Shown: piece by piece, positions 1-6,855 of the stretch
Position numbering within the stretch: position 1 is the stretch's first letter
How the letters are laid out: every line of letters begins with the position of its first letter
Assembly (NCBI GenBank): GCA_016928395.1
Contig: JAFGKV010000104.1
Location: forward strand, 1-21,302
Reading direction: 5' to 3'
DNA from: Candidatus Fermentibacterota bacterium
GTDB taxonomy: Bacteria > JAFGKV01
Length of the DNA: 21,302 nucleotides
Notes under the pieces: generated by a model
Database searches by the model: none
What the model saw: only the letters and a program-made list of their open reading frames with translations
What the model was told of the DNA's origin: nothing
Translations under genes and position numbers: made by a program

Positions 1-1580
1 GCGTCCTTGAACGCCTTGATGCGCTTCTGACACGCTGAGATCGACTTCCTCAGCTCCTTCTCAGCCTGCTTGCGCCTATCTTCCGTAGCTTTGGCGTCGG
101 CAGATTTCTTCTGGCCTTTCGGAACGGAGGCTTTCGCGCCCTGCAGGGCGTTCAGCTTCTTCGTCAGCTCATCGAGTTGTCCCTTCGCCGCGTTGGATGC
201 CTCTCTCTTCTCGAGGGCTTTCGTGGTGCCGCCGGAGGGCGCGGGCTCACTGTCGACTACGACGATGACCTTCGCATCTCCATCACCGCGCCGGTTCACT
301 CGGCCGAGGCGCTGGACCATGCGCTCCCACGCCACGAGGTCACAGACCATGTGGTCCGCGTCAAGGTCCACTCCGACCTCTCCGGCCGAAGTTGCGATCA
401 GAAAGGCCGAGCGCTCCAAGACCACGGCTGTGCCCGCGAGGAAGCCGAGCCGGGCCAGAGCATCCCGCGCTAGGGTGCGCTCCTTCACGCGCCGTCCGCC
501 TACGAAGAGTTCGATGGTTGGCTCTTTTGCGCCGGCCGACTTCGCCAGGTTACGCAGTTCGGCAGCGACGGCGGTCGCGTCCTTGCGCGCGTTGCAGAAC
601 ACGAGACACCGGACCTGTGCCGAGCCTTGCGTCGTCACCTCCCATGCCTGCTTGGCGAGAACGCCAGCGAGCTTGGGGCCCTTGTTCTTCTTGGTCGTCT
701 CGTCGGCGTCGTCAGGATTCTCGGCGTCTTCCGGGGCGGCGGGTGCCTCCGGGATGTTGGCGAGTTCTACGATGCTCAGCGCCTTCTTCGCGGTCAGGCG
801 CTTCTTGACGATTGGGTTGCTTCGATCGTCGTCGGAGAGAATCAGTGTCGTGGCGTCGGTCTGGCGTCCCGTCGCCGAGAGTGACATGAGCTTGAACGGA
901 GGAACCAGTGCGTGAAGCGAAGGTTCCTTCGGACCGAACGAGTCGGATCCACTCTCGATCTGTCTGAGAAGATCCTCGAACGCGGGAACAAGGTGCGCCT
1001 CGTCCAGAACGACCAGCGTGTCTGCGCCCAGGAGTCCTGCGAGATAGGGCCGCATCTTTGAAGAAACGCCATAGCCCGAGAACAGAAGGCGCGAGCCCAC
1101 CATGTCGATGGTACCGACGATGATCGCGGGCGACGAGGGGTCCTTGAGCCAGTCGCGGTTGTCAACGTGCTGACCCCGAAGCGTCGAGATGGGCAGTGTT
1201 CGATCACCAAGGCCAAGTGAGTCTGCGACTGCGCGTTCCTTCTCGACCCACGCGCGAAGGGACTCCGCCACCTCCGTTGCTTGATCGACTACTGCCCGAC
1301 GATCGACGATGTAGACGAGCTTGCGGGGCACCGATGCGCCAAGCGCGCGCGCGACGAGCCACACCGCGATCGTCGCGGTTTTCCCAAGTCCAGTGGGGAT
1401 ATCGAGTGCGGTGACAGCCTCTCCTCGGAGGAAGCGCTGGAATAGGTCGAGTTGCCAGGGAAACGGCGTCTGCCCCTGGTCGAGCCCGAGCCCGCATCGA
1501 AGCCACTCCACTGGCTGGTGGAGGTCGTCCATGACTTCCGCGTTGGCCACCACCGCCCCATCCCGCGAACTACTCGTCAT
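1..1580 (-). CDS. cas3: Cas3 helicase, type I-G (I-U)-like; C-terminal part beyond the left edge
   Basis: The 526 visible residues stay open to the window edge. Cas3 is the DNA translocase/nuclease recruited by type I CRISPR Cascade to unwind and shred target DNA. Superfamily 2 helicase motifs are in order: Walker A PTGLGKT (residues 62-68), DEAH (193-196), SATG (235-238), ATSAGEVGVDLD (396-407) and QRLGRVNRRG (423-432). The helicase begins by about residue 35, so there is no N-terminal HD nuclease domain; an HD would have to be C-terminal, outside the window, or separate. The DIPTGLGKT and DEAHLVPAFE wording is what I associate with the I-G (formerly I-U) Cas3 group. Residues ~455-526 form a Lys/Ala/Glu-rich, coiled-coil-like stretch after motif VI. 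The ATG has a purine-rich GAGAGGGGGG site 6-7 nt upstream. The subtype is inferred; a helicase of another defence system is the main alternative. Confidence 0.78.
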   Translation of the reverse strand, partial: MTSSSRDGAVVANAEVMDDLHQPVEWLRCGLGLDQGQTPFPWQLDLFQRFLRGEAVTALDIPTGLGKTATIAVWLVARALGASVPRKLVYIVDRRAVVDQATEVAESLRAWVEKERAVADSLGLGDRTLPISTLRGQHVDNRDWLKDPSSPAIIVGTIDMVGSRLLFSGYGVSSKMRPYLAGLLGADTLVVLDEAHLVPAFEDLLRQIESGSDSFGPKEPSLHALVPPFKLMSLSATGRQTDATTLILSDDDRSNPIVKKRLTAKKALSIVELANIPEAPAAPEDAENPDDADETTKKNKGPKLAGVLAKQAWEVTTQGSAQVRCLVFCNARKDATAVAAELRNLAKSAGAKEPTIELFVGGRRVKERTLARDALARLGFLAGTAVVLERSAFLIATSAGEVGVDLDADHMVCDLVAWERMVQRLGRVNRRGDGDAKVIVVVDSEPAPSGGTTKALEKREASNAAKGQLDELTKKLNALQGAKASVPKGQKKSADAKATEDRRKQAEKELRKSISACQKRIKAFKD

Positions 1581-1593
1581 CACGTCCCCCCTC

Positions 1594-1743
1594 TCAACCG
1601 CATGGCTGCGCTTCGATCCACTGGCCGAGCTCGGTGCGCTTGATGCGCCACCTTCCCCGGTCCCTCGAGATCCCGAGCATGCGCATGGCATCGCGAAACA
1701 GGGTCTGACCTTCCAGGGTCGGTTGCGGTACCAGGAATTGCAC
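1594..1743 (-). CDS. possible small ORF (49 aa) immediately upstream of cas3
   Basis: A GTG codon with GGGGGAG nine bases upstream opens a 49-residue frame whose TGA ends 13 nt before the cas3 ATG. The C-terminal half is basic (ISRDRGRWRIKRTELGQWIE) and could be the recognition part of a small DNA-binding protein, which would suit a position just ahead of cas3. The same frame stays open further upstream, back to the TGA that ends the DUF91-like remnant, so this may instead be the tail of a decayed gene. I do not recognise the family. Spacing and ribosome site favour translation; short length and lack of a clear family argue against it. Confidence 0.3.
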   Translation of the reverse strand: MQFLVPQPTLEGQTLFRDAMRMLGISRDRGRWRIKRTELGQWIEAQPCG

Positions 1744-1830
1744 TATTGCATTCTCCCCCACTCGGCCCAGAGAGGGTACATGGAAACCAAGGGCGATCGG
1801 GCCGTGGCGACTCGCGGCAGGCGTGCGGCA

Positions 1831-2175
1831 TCAGGCTCCCTCCATGGACCAGGTGAAAGCGTGCCGGCGACAGATGAAAAAGCCGGTCAGCAGCACATTC
1901 CGAGTCACTAGGCACAGATGCTCAAGATGACAAGCGCCAGACCTCAATGCAAAGGAATCTTTATCGCCCTCACGATCCAGCGCCAGAAGGTCGATGATGC
2001 TGCCCAGGTTCGTGCCGACCTGGCGGCCCACGATCAGGAGCCTGCCGTCTTCCACGATGCCGTCAGGATTGGACTCAAGCCAGCCTTCGAGGACGCGTTC
2101 CTCATGCCCCGCCTGAAACGGTTTCGTGAAGTACTCCCGAAACCGACCGTCAGATTCAATACCGAATAGACGCAC
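1831..2175 (-). pseudogene. DUF91/NucS-like PD-(D/E)XK nuclease remnant
   Basis: From a GTG start the first ~70 residues read as a good DUF91-type nuclease N-terminus: FTKPFQAGHEERVLEGWLE, then NPDGIVEDGRLLIVGRQVGT, then IIDLLALDREGD. This contains the beta-hairpin and the first catalytic Asp (the IDLLALD segment). Straight after DREGD the family expects a hydrophobic strand with ExK catalytic residues (of the form VVIELKR). Here the frame reads unrelated residues to a stop. A neighbouring frame gives RFLCIEVW, which looks like that strand with Lys replaced by Trp, before a stop. The simplest reading is a frameshift plus loss of the C-terminal part, leaving no functional nuclease. Intact relatives act on branched or mismatched DNA, or in restriction-like defence. 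It lies in the defence-type block beside cas3. Confidence 0.6.
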
Positions 2176-2323
2176 CTTCGATCATCGCCCCTTCGAGTAT
2201 GACGGAAGGAACGGGCAGGCTTTGACGCTCGATGGAAGAGCATGCGCACGAGGAAGGTCGGTGCCGACCATGCCGAGACCGTCACGAAGCCGCCCCGTCA
2301 TGCCCCACACGGGCATCTTAGGA

Positions 2324-2345
2324 ACTATTCTAATATGAGAATAGT
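2324..2345. promoter_or_regulatory. palindrome, copy 1 (8-6-8)
   Basis: Arms ACTATTCT and AGAATAGT match perfectly around a 6-base spacer. Read on the minus strand the spacer is CATATT. The second arm then supplies TAGAAT, a plausible -10 element, so a bound dimer would cover a promoter. It lies ~150 bp upstream of the DUF91-like start, and an ATG follows it on the minus strand within 10 bases. Operator function is inferred from symmetry and from the second copy. Confidence 0.5.
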
Positions 2346-2749
2346 CTCCGAACAGCCACGGAGATATGGTCGAACGGTATCCGATGGCTGATGAGTGAGG
2401 TGCGCGACAATCCGACAGGCCTCCAGGGCCTCGGGAGGCGAATGTGCAGAAGGTTGAGTTGGGTTCCATGGCACACCCCGCGCAAGGTGGTACTCCAACA
2501 CACTGAGCCGAATGAGGCCCGTTCGTGGCCCCGTGTCAAGTCAGAATCCCCCAGTCCTCTTCACTCACGCGGTTGTGATTGTCGGGTCACTGCCCCGACT
2601 TCTTCACGACCGCCGCCGGCGCACGCCTGGCGGCCGTCGCGAAGGGCGAGCTTGAGGGTCAGGCATTGCGTTGTGGGATTTGCGCACGGGAGAGAGCCGA
2701 ACTCGCTGGTAGACCGACCCATGGCTGAGCAAGAATCGCGTGCATGAAG

Positions 2750-2773
2750 CACTATTCTCACCTTAGAATAGTG
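2750..2773. promoter_or_regulatory. palindrome, copy 2 (9-6-9)
   Basis: Arms CACTATTCT and AGAATAGTG surround the spacer CACCTT. The inner 16 arm bases are identical to copy 1. Read on the plus strand the spacer also matches copy 1 read on the minus strand at 4 of 6 positions (CA..TT), so the two sites are related over the whole 22 bp and point away from each other. Probably an operator for one regulator; no flanking gene is evident. Confidence 0.5.
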
Positions 2774-2802
2774 GGCAGTGTCGGCCCCGGCTTGGCCGAA
2801 GC

Positions 2803-2820
2803 CCTCGGCGGCTGCCGAGG
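2803..2820. terminator. GC-rich hairpin, possible terminator
   Basis: CCTCGGC and GCCGAGG form a perfect 7-bp stem with a 4-base loop (GGCT). It is ~265 bp downstream of the antitoxin gene on the minus strand. No U-run follows on either strand, so intrinsic termination is doubtful. Confidence 0.25.
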
Positions 2821-3083
2821 ATCGCCGCGGCGAGTGGGAGTGGAGGATGTGCGATCTGATCGTATCCATCACGGCCCCTGGTGAAGGTCTCTGCCGGAAG
2901 ATGAGATGCACCAAATGAAGCCGATACTTCACGCACGATCAAGCGGTTCGGGTGCGAGGAGGATCATACGGGCCGACAAGCCTCTGAAGCCCAATTGGAC
3001 ACGGGCCGGGAAGTAGAAAGTCCTGATTTCATGGACGTTCCCAAACCCGACGGTAGCTGCACAGACTCCGTGTCCGCGCTTCT

Positions 3084-3359
3084 TTAAGAAACGCTCCTGG
3101 TTCGCTCATCGTCTTCCTGCTTGACGCGATCCCAGGGAATCCCGTGGCCGGCCAGTACACTCGCCCTCGACTCTTCGATCTTCTTGAGAAACCGGGGGTC
3201 ATTCTCGAGCTGGAAGTCAAACCAGTCGTCTTCGCTCGTGAAGCCCGTAAGAACACCCGCCGGCTTGCCATGCTTCGTGATGACGATCTGCTCGTCTCCA
3301 GCCTCGACCAGATACTTTGACAGGTGGTCCCGCAGTTCGGCGAATGCAACCTGCTTCAT
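3084..3359 (-). CDS. Phd/YefM-type antitoxin
   Basis: A 91-residue protein. The N-terminal half (MKQVAFAELRDHLSKYLVEA, then EQIVITKHGKPAGVLTGF) is the classic Phd/YefM DNA-binding fold: an F-x-x-L-R-x-x-L helix, then the 'ITKHGKPAGVL' strand-turn. The C-terminal half (DFQLENDPRFLKKIEESRASVLAGHGIPWD) is the expected toxin-wrapping tail with a conserved-looking central helix. It would neutralise the RelE-like toxin encoded just upstream and repress their shared promoter. I chose the internal ATG at 3359 because the motif begins there and because it gives the 4-nt ATGA overlap with the toxin stop; an upstream in-frame start would add nine unlikely residues. It appears intact. Confidence 0.85.
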   Translation of the reverse strand: MKQVAFAELRDHLSKYLVEAGDEQIVITKHGKPAGVLTGFTSEDDWFDFQLENDPRFLKKIEESRASVLAGHGIPWDRVKQEDDERTRSVS

Positions 3360-3649
3360 GTTGGCTCCCCTTCCTCTTCCAGCCATTCCCTGGCGTGAGG
3401 TTTGTCGACAATGCCGTGAACAATCACGGTCTCCCTCGCCACATCATAGAACACCCTCAGGTCGTCTATCCGGAGTCGATACTGCGGCTTGCGCAGACCC
3501 CGCAAGCGTTTGATGCGACTCTTGCTCTCCGCGGCCGGGCGATGCAAGAGGTGCGTGTCGAACGCGTCCCTCACCCTTGCCCTATCGTAGGCGGAGAGGC
3601 CATGGAAGTGCGCTCGTGCCTGAGGTGACAGAATGATGTCGTGTTTCAT
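3356..3649 (-). CDS. RelE/ParE-superfamily toxin
   Basis: A 97-residue protein with the RelE core: a basic middle region (SKSRIKRLRGLRKPQYRLRI) followed by the DDLRVFYDVARETVIVHGIV strands, and a short acidic C-terminus. RelE-type members cleave mRNA at the ribosome; which activity this one has cannot be told from sequence alone. Its order is toxin first, antitoxin second, joined by an ATGA overlap, as in higBA-type loci and opposite to most relBE or phd/doc operons. Translational coupling would let toxin synthesis start before antitoxin synthesis. A perfect palindrome lies 11 bp upstream of the ATG (3661-3681). There is no obvious Shine-Dalgarno site, so translation may be weak or the mRNA near-leaderless, either of which would limit toxin dose. 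Confidence 0.85.
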   Translation of the reverse strand: MKHDIILSPQARAHFHGLSAYDRARVRDAFDTHLLHRPAAESKSRIKRLRGLRKPQYRLRIDDLRVFYDVARETVIVHGIVDKPHAREWLEEEGEPT

Positions 3650-3660
3650 TATGGCAGCAA

Positions 3661-3681
3661 TCTGGCGTGACTCACGCCAGA
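3661..3681. promoter_or_regulatory. operator palindrome of the toxin-antitoxin promoter
   Basis: Arms TCTGGCGTGA and TCACGCCAGA are perfectly complementary around a single central base. The site starts 11 bp upstream of the toxin ATG. A TTGACG -35-like hexamer (3682-3687, minus strand) abuts it, so an antitoxin dimer here would sit between -35 and start codon and block transcription. The ~280 bp further right, to 3960, shows no gene. Confidence 0.65.
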
Positions 3682-3960
3682 CGTCAATTCGTACCGTCTT
3701 TAAACTGCGGGAGCGTCTGAGCAGGAGGGATCTGGACTCTCTTACACCATCAGGCGGCGGACGAGGGCTGCAATCAGAGGTGCATCCGCAGCGTGTGGCG
3801 GGAAGGCATACGGGACATGTCCAAGACAGGACAGATCCTATCTGCGGCAGTCAGGGACTGCGGAGGCCAGCAAGGTGACGTTTTCGGTGCGGTAGGGATG
3901 CCGGTTGACTCCACCTCAGCGTTCCCGTGCAGCCACTACACCAGAAAGTCCGAATCTCAT

Positions 3961-4329
3961 CTACATCCCCGCGTTGCAGTGGCGTGACGACGCTGTTCTT
4001 CCGTAAGCATCGAGATCGTTCGCCTTGCGGTACTTGCCCCACTCTCGGTCCAGCTTCCTGAATCCTGGCTCGTCGATGGCATTGATCTTCCGGAGTGCGA
4101 ACAGCGCAGATCGGATTGAGATTGGTGGCAGCATAAGGCGCCCGCCGCACTTCCTGCAGGTCATGCGTGGCGGCTTGAGGCCCCGGGCTTCCCTGATCCT
4201 CTGCCGTTTCTCAGTTATCTCCTGGCAGAAGTCTGCGAGTTCCTCCCATGTCATTTCGCTCGTCCAGTGCGAGTTCAGGTCGTCAAGTATCTCTGGGAAC
4301 CAAGCTCTTTGTGCATCCCCAGAAGGCAT
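3961..4329 (-). CDS. conserved-looking CxxC hypothetical protein (122 aa)
   Basis: The product starts MPSGDAQRAWFPEILDDLNSHW, has a charged helix (ITEKRQRIREARG), one CxxC pair (Cys58, Cys61, CRKCGG) and a helical C-terminal part ending in a basic, aromatic KLDREWGKYRKANDLDAYG motif. The pattern resembles small uncharacterised proteins I remember from accessory gene regions, with the same MPSGD start and LDxYG end, but I cannot name a domain. With a single visible Cys pair, metal binding would need a dimer or other ligands. The start is the ATG opening that N-terminal motif. The last ~12 residues (RTASSRHCNAGM) look like read-through past the normal end. It stands alone between two toxin-antitoxin loci. 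Confidence 0.6.
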   Translation of the reverse strand: MPSGDAQRAWFPEILDDLNSHWTSEMTWEELADFCQEITEKRQRIREARGLKPPRMTCRKCGGRLMLPPISIRSALFALRKINAIDEPGFRKLDREWGKYRKANDLDAYGRTASSRHCNAGM

Positions 4330-4515
4330 TGTCTTCCGTCCATTTCTTCAATCAGAACGGCCTGCGCATGACCGGCGCCGGCCTCAGAGATTCCGGGAAG
4401 AAGCAACCACGTCGGACAGCATCCGGGTCGTGCGTCTCTTCGGCCATGATCGCCCGAATTCCTTTGGGGTCAAGGGTTCCCAGATTGCATCCAATTTGCC
4501 GATCCGGCAACGGCA

Positions 4516-4841
4516 TCAGGCATCAACTAGCCGCCGCTGCAGCAGCGTCCGCATATCGCGACGACCGTCGGCAATCAGCAGAACGTAGACGTTCGTGCCG
4601 ATGACTCGGTAGATGATGCGATAGGGTTTGAAAAATACCTCACGGTATTCACGAATCCCCAACATCAGCAGTCCTCGCGGATAGGCACCGCGCGTTGGAA
4701 CCTCGGCAGCGTTGAGAAGGCCTTCTCGATCCGCGCCAAAACGTAGTCCGCCTTTTGAGGCGTATCGTGGAGAGCGATGTAGTCATAGAGCTCATCGATA
4801 TCACGCGCTGCGTCATTGGTCAGCAGAACCGCGAACGGCAT
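4516..4841 (-). pseudogene. parE: ParE-family toxin gene with a one-base frameshift
   Basis: The first half reads MPFAVLLTNDAARDIDELYD then YIALHDTPQKADYVLARIEKAFSTL, a typical ParE N-terminus, but this frame soon stops at TGA (in the bases after 4680). The neighbouring frame gives the exact continuation: AEVPTRGAYPRGLLMLGI, REYREVFFKPYRIIYRVIG, then NVYVLLIADGRRDMRTLLQR, ending LVDA at the TGA 4516-4518. Restoring one base near 4710 (after the Thr-Leu of FSTL) would give a complete ~108-residue toxin. ParE toxins poison DNA gyrase. The ATG overlaps the antitoxin stop as TGATG, the usual antitoxin-first layout. A sequencing or assembly indel is possible. Confidence 0.75.
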
Positions 4842-4978
4842 CAGTGATCCGTCCTCCGTCCGCGTAGACGTTCAATCACATCCCCTGCGGGCAGAACCTT
4901 GCCTTCCTCGATCTGACGCATCCCGAGCGCCAGGGTTTTCAGAAGCGGCGACGTCAGGCGGAAGTCCGGGCCTTCCAT
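4841..4978 (-). CDS. short antitoxin paired with the broken ParE
   Basis: A 45-residue frame (MEGPDFRLTSPLLKTLALGM, then RQIEEGKVLPAGDVIERLRG) ends one base into the ParE ATG. The 'LALGMRQIEEGKVLPAGDVIERLR' pattern, a helix followed by a glycine-proline turn and a second amphipathic helix, is that of short antitoxins that bind ParE by their C-terminus. The frame is open further upstream, into an oxidoreductase remnant, but that part does not belong to an antitoxin. I therefore start at the ATG at 4978. No good ribosome site is visible. A 12-bp palindrome, TGCTCAGGAGCA (5002-5013), lies ~24 bp upstream and may be its operator. With the toxin broken, the antitoxin would have no partner at this locus. 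Confidence 0.5.
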   Translation of the reverse strand: MEGPDFRLTSPLLKTLALGMRQIEEGKVLPAGDVIERLRGRRTDH

Positions 4979-5245
4979 CCAGATGGCTGCGGCAACGTTC
5001 CTGCTCAGGAGCAACAGGGCCGTCAGCACCGCAGTCAGGACGCCCGTTCTCTCGACATGACTGTGCCCGTGCCGGTATGGCCGACAGGCGTTCTTCTGCC
5101 CGCCTCTCCCCTCCTTCAGCTCTTCACTGTCCTTGGTGCGTCTGATTCCCCGCACCCGCGGATTCGGGCCTGGTCCAGCGCCGAGGGTGTGTGGCACCAC
5201 ATACCTGACGAGCTTCCCGGAGGCGCCGACTATGCAGACCTTCAT
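4979..5245 (-). pseudogene. NmrA/SDR-type NAD(P)-binding oxidoreductase fragment
   Basis: A good start (ATG with GGAGAGG ~10 nt upstream) opens MKVCIVGASGKLVRYVVPHT, the glycine-rich Rossmann N-terminus (GASGKL) of atypical short-chain dehydrogenases of the NmrA type. After ~20 residues the reading frame loses the family pattern, with a charged Gly/Arg/Lys-rich run, though GVLTAVLTALLLL resembles the later GVLTVLVP strand. It then runs in frame into the small antitoxin. An intact member would be ~250-300 residues, so this is a decayed 5' end whose frame reaches the toxin-antitoxin genes by accident of deletion. Confidence 0.5.
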
Positions 5246-5552
5246 CGGATACCTACCTCTCCTTCAACAGAACCATCATGCAACCATGCCGCATGCCGAT
5301 CCGCATGCACCGCATCTTCTGTCAACTGGGGGGCTCCCATGGGGCTGCCCCACCCGCTGCGGACCCTGAGGAGATCGTGATCACCGGCGTGTCCATCACA
5401 CCCTCAAACGACCCTCCCCAGAGTGCCCAATCCACACCGGCGGTTCTGTCCAATTCACGGTTGGCGGGAGACTCCCCGGTGAGGAACACCTCTCCCGGCC
5501 CTGGCGATGAGAATCCGGCGGCACGGTACGTCGGTGTCTGGCGGCCTCCTCG
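5246..5552. other. 307-bp intergenic region upstream of the oxidoreductase fragment
   Basis: No gene is seen. On the minus strand there is a consensus TTGACA (5320-5325), but no good -10 at the usual spacing. Between it and the ribosome site of the oxidoreductase fragment lie two GCATGC palindromes 12 bp apart (5290-5307). It probably carries the old promoter of that gene and the 3' region of the GNAT gene. Confidence 0.35.
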
Positions 5553-6140
5553 CTACAACTCGAGATACCACAGCAGCATCGCCTCGTGGGCGACTTCGGG
5601 GCAACCGACGTATCCGTACCGATGAATCGCTCCCAGCTCGCACCCCGCACTCGAATAGAACCGGCACGCCGGTACATTCACGCTCTGTGTCTCCAATCCC
5701 AACTGCCCGAACCCCCGCTCCCTCGCCCATCCCGCCGCGGCCCTGAACAGCCGTCTCCCGATCCCGCGCCCTCTTTCCTCGGGGGTCACACGAATGTCCC
5801 AGAGGACCGCCAGGTCGTTCCTCTGAAATCGATCCAGGGGATACACCGCTGTCCCCACAGCGATCGCCGCTCCTCCGACGTGCCGCTCGCCGTCACGAGC
5901 CAACAGAATGCCCCAGCGGCTCATGTCGAATTCACTCGCCCAGCGACTTGGCCTGTGCTCGCCGTGGCCATCGTAGTCCTTGATGTACGGAGTGGCCACC
6001 TTCTCCTCGGCCAACCGGAAGCCCCCGAGGCCACCATCCAGCACCTCGACTTTGAACACACTCTCCACGGTGTACCGCGCGGGTATACCGTCATACAAAG
6101 AATACCGGTCGGCACCGATTTCCTCGATCACGATGTTCAT
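5553..6140 (-). CDS. GNAT-family N-acetyltransferase
   Basis: A 195-residue protein. The acetyl-CoA-binding motif A is clear: DIRVTPEERGRGIGRRLFRA (about residues 123-142), the R/Q-x-x-G-x-G/A pattern. It is followed by LGLETQSVNVPACRFYSSAG, where a Tyr in the FY pair is the usual general acid. The ETQ..NVPACRFY..AGCELG segment and the final LLWYLEL resemble the streptothricin acetyltransferase branch of GNAT, but the substrate is not provable. It probably transfers acetyl from acetyl-CoA to an amine in the cytoplasm. The ATG at 6140 has GAGAGGAG 5-6 nt upstream; an earlier in-frame start would add a 23-residue Arg-rich tail with no family pattern. It is the last gene of the minus-strand cluster, 99 bp after DUF1697. 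Confidence 0.85.
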   Translation of the reverse strand: MNIVIEEIGADRYSLYDGIPARYTVESVFKVEVLDGGLGGFRLAEEKVATPYIKDYDGHGEHRPSRWASEFDMSRWGILLARDGERHVGGAAIAVGTAVYPLDRFQRNDLAVLWDIRVTPEERGRGIGRRLFRAAAGWARERGFGQLGLETQSVNVPACRFYSSAGCELGAIHRYGYVGCPEVAHEAMLLWYLEL

Positions 6141-6239
6141 CGACGCTCCTCTCTCCCCTATCCCCGGGAGCCGCCTCCGGGTCGACGCGAGACGCACACG
6201 GCAGGCCACCGGCCAATGCGGCTCGCCCAGGTAGAAGAA

Positions 6240-6782
6240 TCAGGCGGCATTCGGGTGTGCGCCGGCTGCGACCTGTAACTTGCGCACGGTGGCCCAGTTC
6301 CGCGTCGTCGTTGCGTCGGCGGTGACCCGGGCGAAGGCCTTGGCGAGCCTGGATTCAATGATCCCGTGCGCACACCACAAATACGCCGCACTATGACCGA
6401 CGGAAAACGCCTCCGGCGCCCAGTCTTCGGCGAGCAGCGCCTTCGCCTTCTCAAGCGTGGCGGCCGAGGCCGTGAAGGCGACGAGGAACTTTGACGGATC
6501 AGCCTCAGCCTGGGGCAGCGGATTCTGCGCGATAACGGCATCCAGCTCGTGTACGGTGAGCACCACAACCGGCACGGCGAAGCCGAACCTGCTCCGGAAG
6601 GCTTCTTCGATCCCTGCCGCATCGGGCCGGGAGGCGTGAAAGACGGCGTTTCCGCTGTTGAGCACCATACGGACGTTCGAGAAGCCGAGACCTTCCAGCA
6701 GTGCCCGCAGATCGGCCATGGCGACGCGCTTTGCACTCCTCCCCACGTTGATGCCGCGTAGGAGTGCGATACACCGGGTCAT
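6240..6782 (-). CDS. DUF1697 family protein
   Basis: A 180-residue protein, the usual size for DUF1697. It begins with the family signature MTRCIALLRGINVGRSAKRV, continues ADLRALLEGLGFSNVRMVLN with SGNAVF, and near the C-terminus has the expected TRNWATVRKL motif. The family is cytoplasmic and widespread in soil and water bacteria; its function is unknown. The open frame extends 52 codons further upstream, into Pro/Arg-rich sequence overlapping the end of the YCII gene, so I start at the ATG where the signature begins. Its ribosome site is weak. It is not a defence gene by any evidence here. Confidence 0.85.
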   Translation of the reverse strand: MTRCIALLRGINVGRSAKRVAMADLRALLEGLGFSNVRMVLNSGNAVFHASRPDAAGIEEAFRSRFGFAVPVVVLTVHELDAVIAQNPLPQAEADPSKFLVAFTASAATLEKAKALLAEDWAPEAFSVGHSAAYLWCAHGIIESRLAKAFARVTADATTTRNWATVRKLQVAAGAHPNAA

Positions 6783-6855
6783 GAGTGACGCCTGCCGTGC
6801 ACTACGGGGAAGAGACGACGGCCCTGGGACCGGAGCTCTCCGTGCAGGCGCATGA

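Larger units (their letters stand above)
2176..3083. other. ~900-bp stretch without a recognisable gene
   Basis: Open frames exist on both strands (for example 2391-2747 plus and 2561-2932 minus), but their products are Arg/Ser/Pro-rich, show no family pattern and lack convincing ribosome sites. What stands out is two copies of the same palindrome (2324-2345 and 2750-2773) and a GC-rich hairpin (2803-2820). It may be the upstream region of the DUF91-like remnant plus the eroded site of a lost gene. Confidence 0.5.

Noticed and set aside
70-915. 281-residue open frame on the plus strand
   Set aside because: Antisense to cas3; Ser/Ala/Arg-rich with no domain, while the minus frame carries every helicase motif.
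2391-2747. 118-residue plus-strand frame between the two palindromes
   Set aside because: Arg/Pro/Ser-rich, no recognisable motif and no ribosome site; open-frame length is expected at this GC content.
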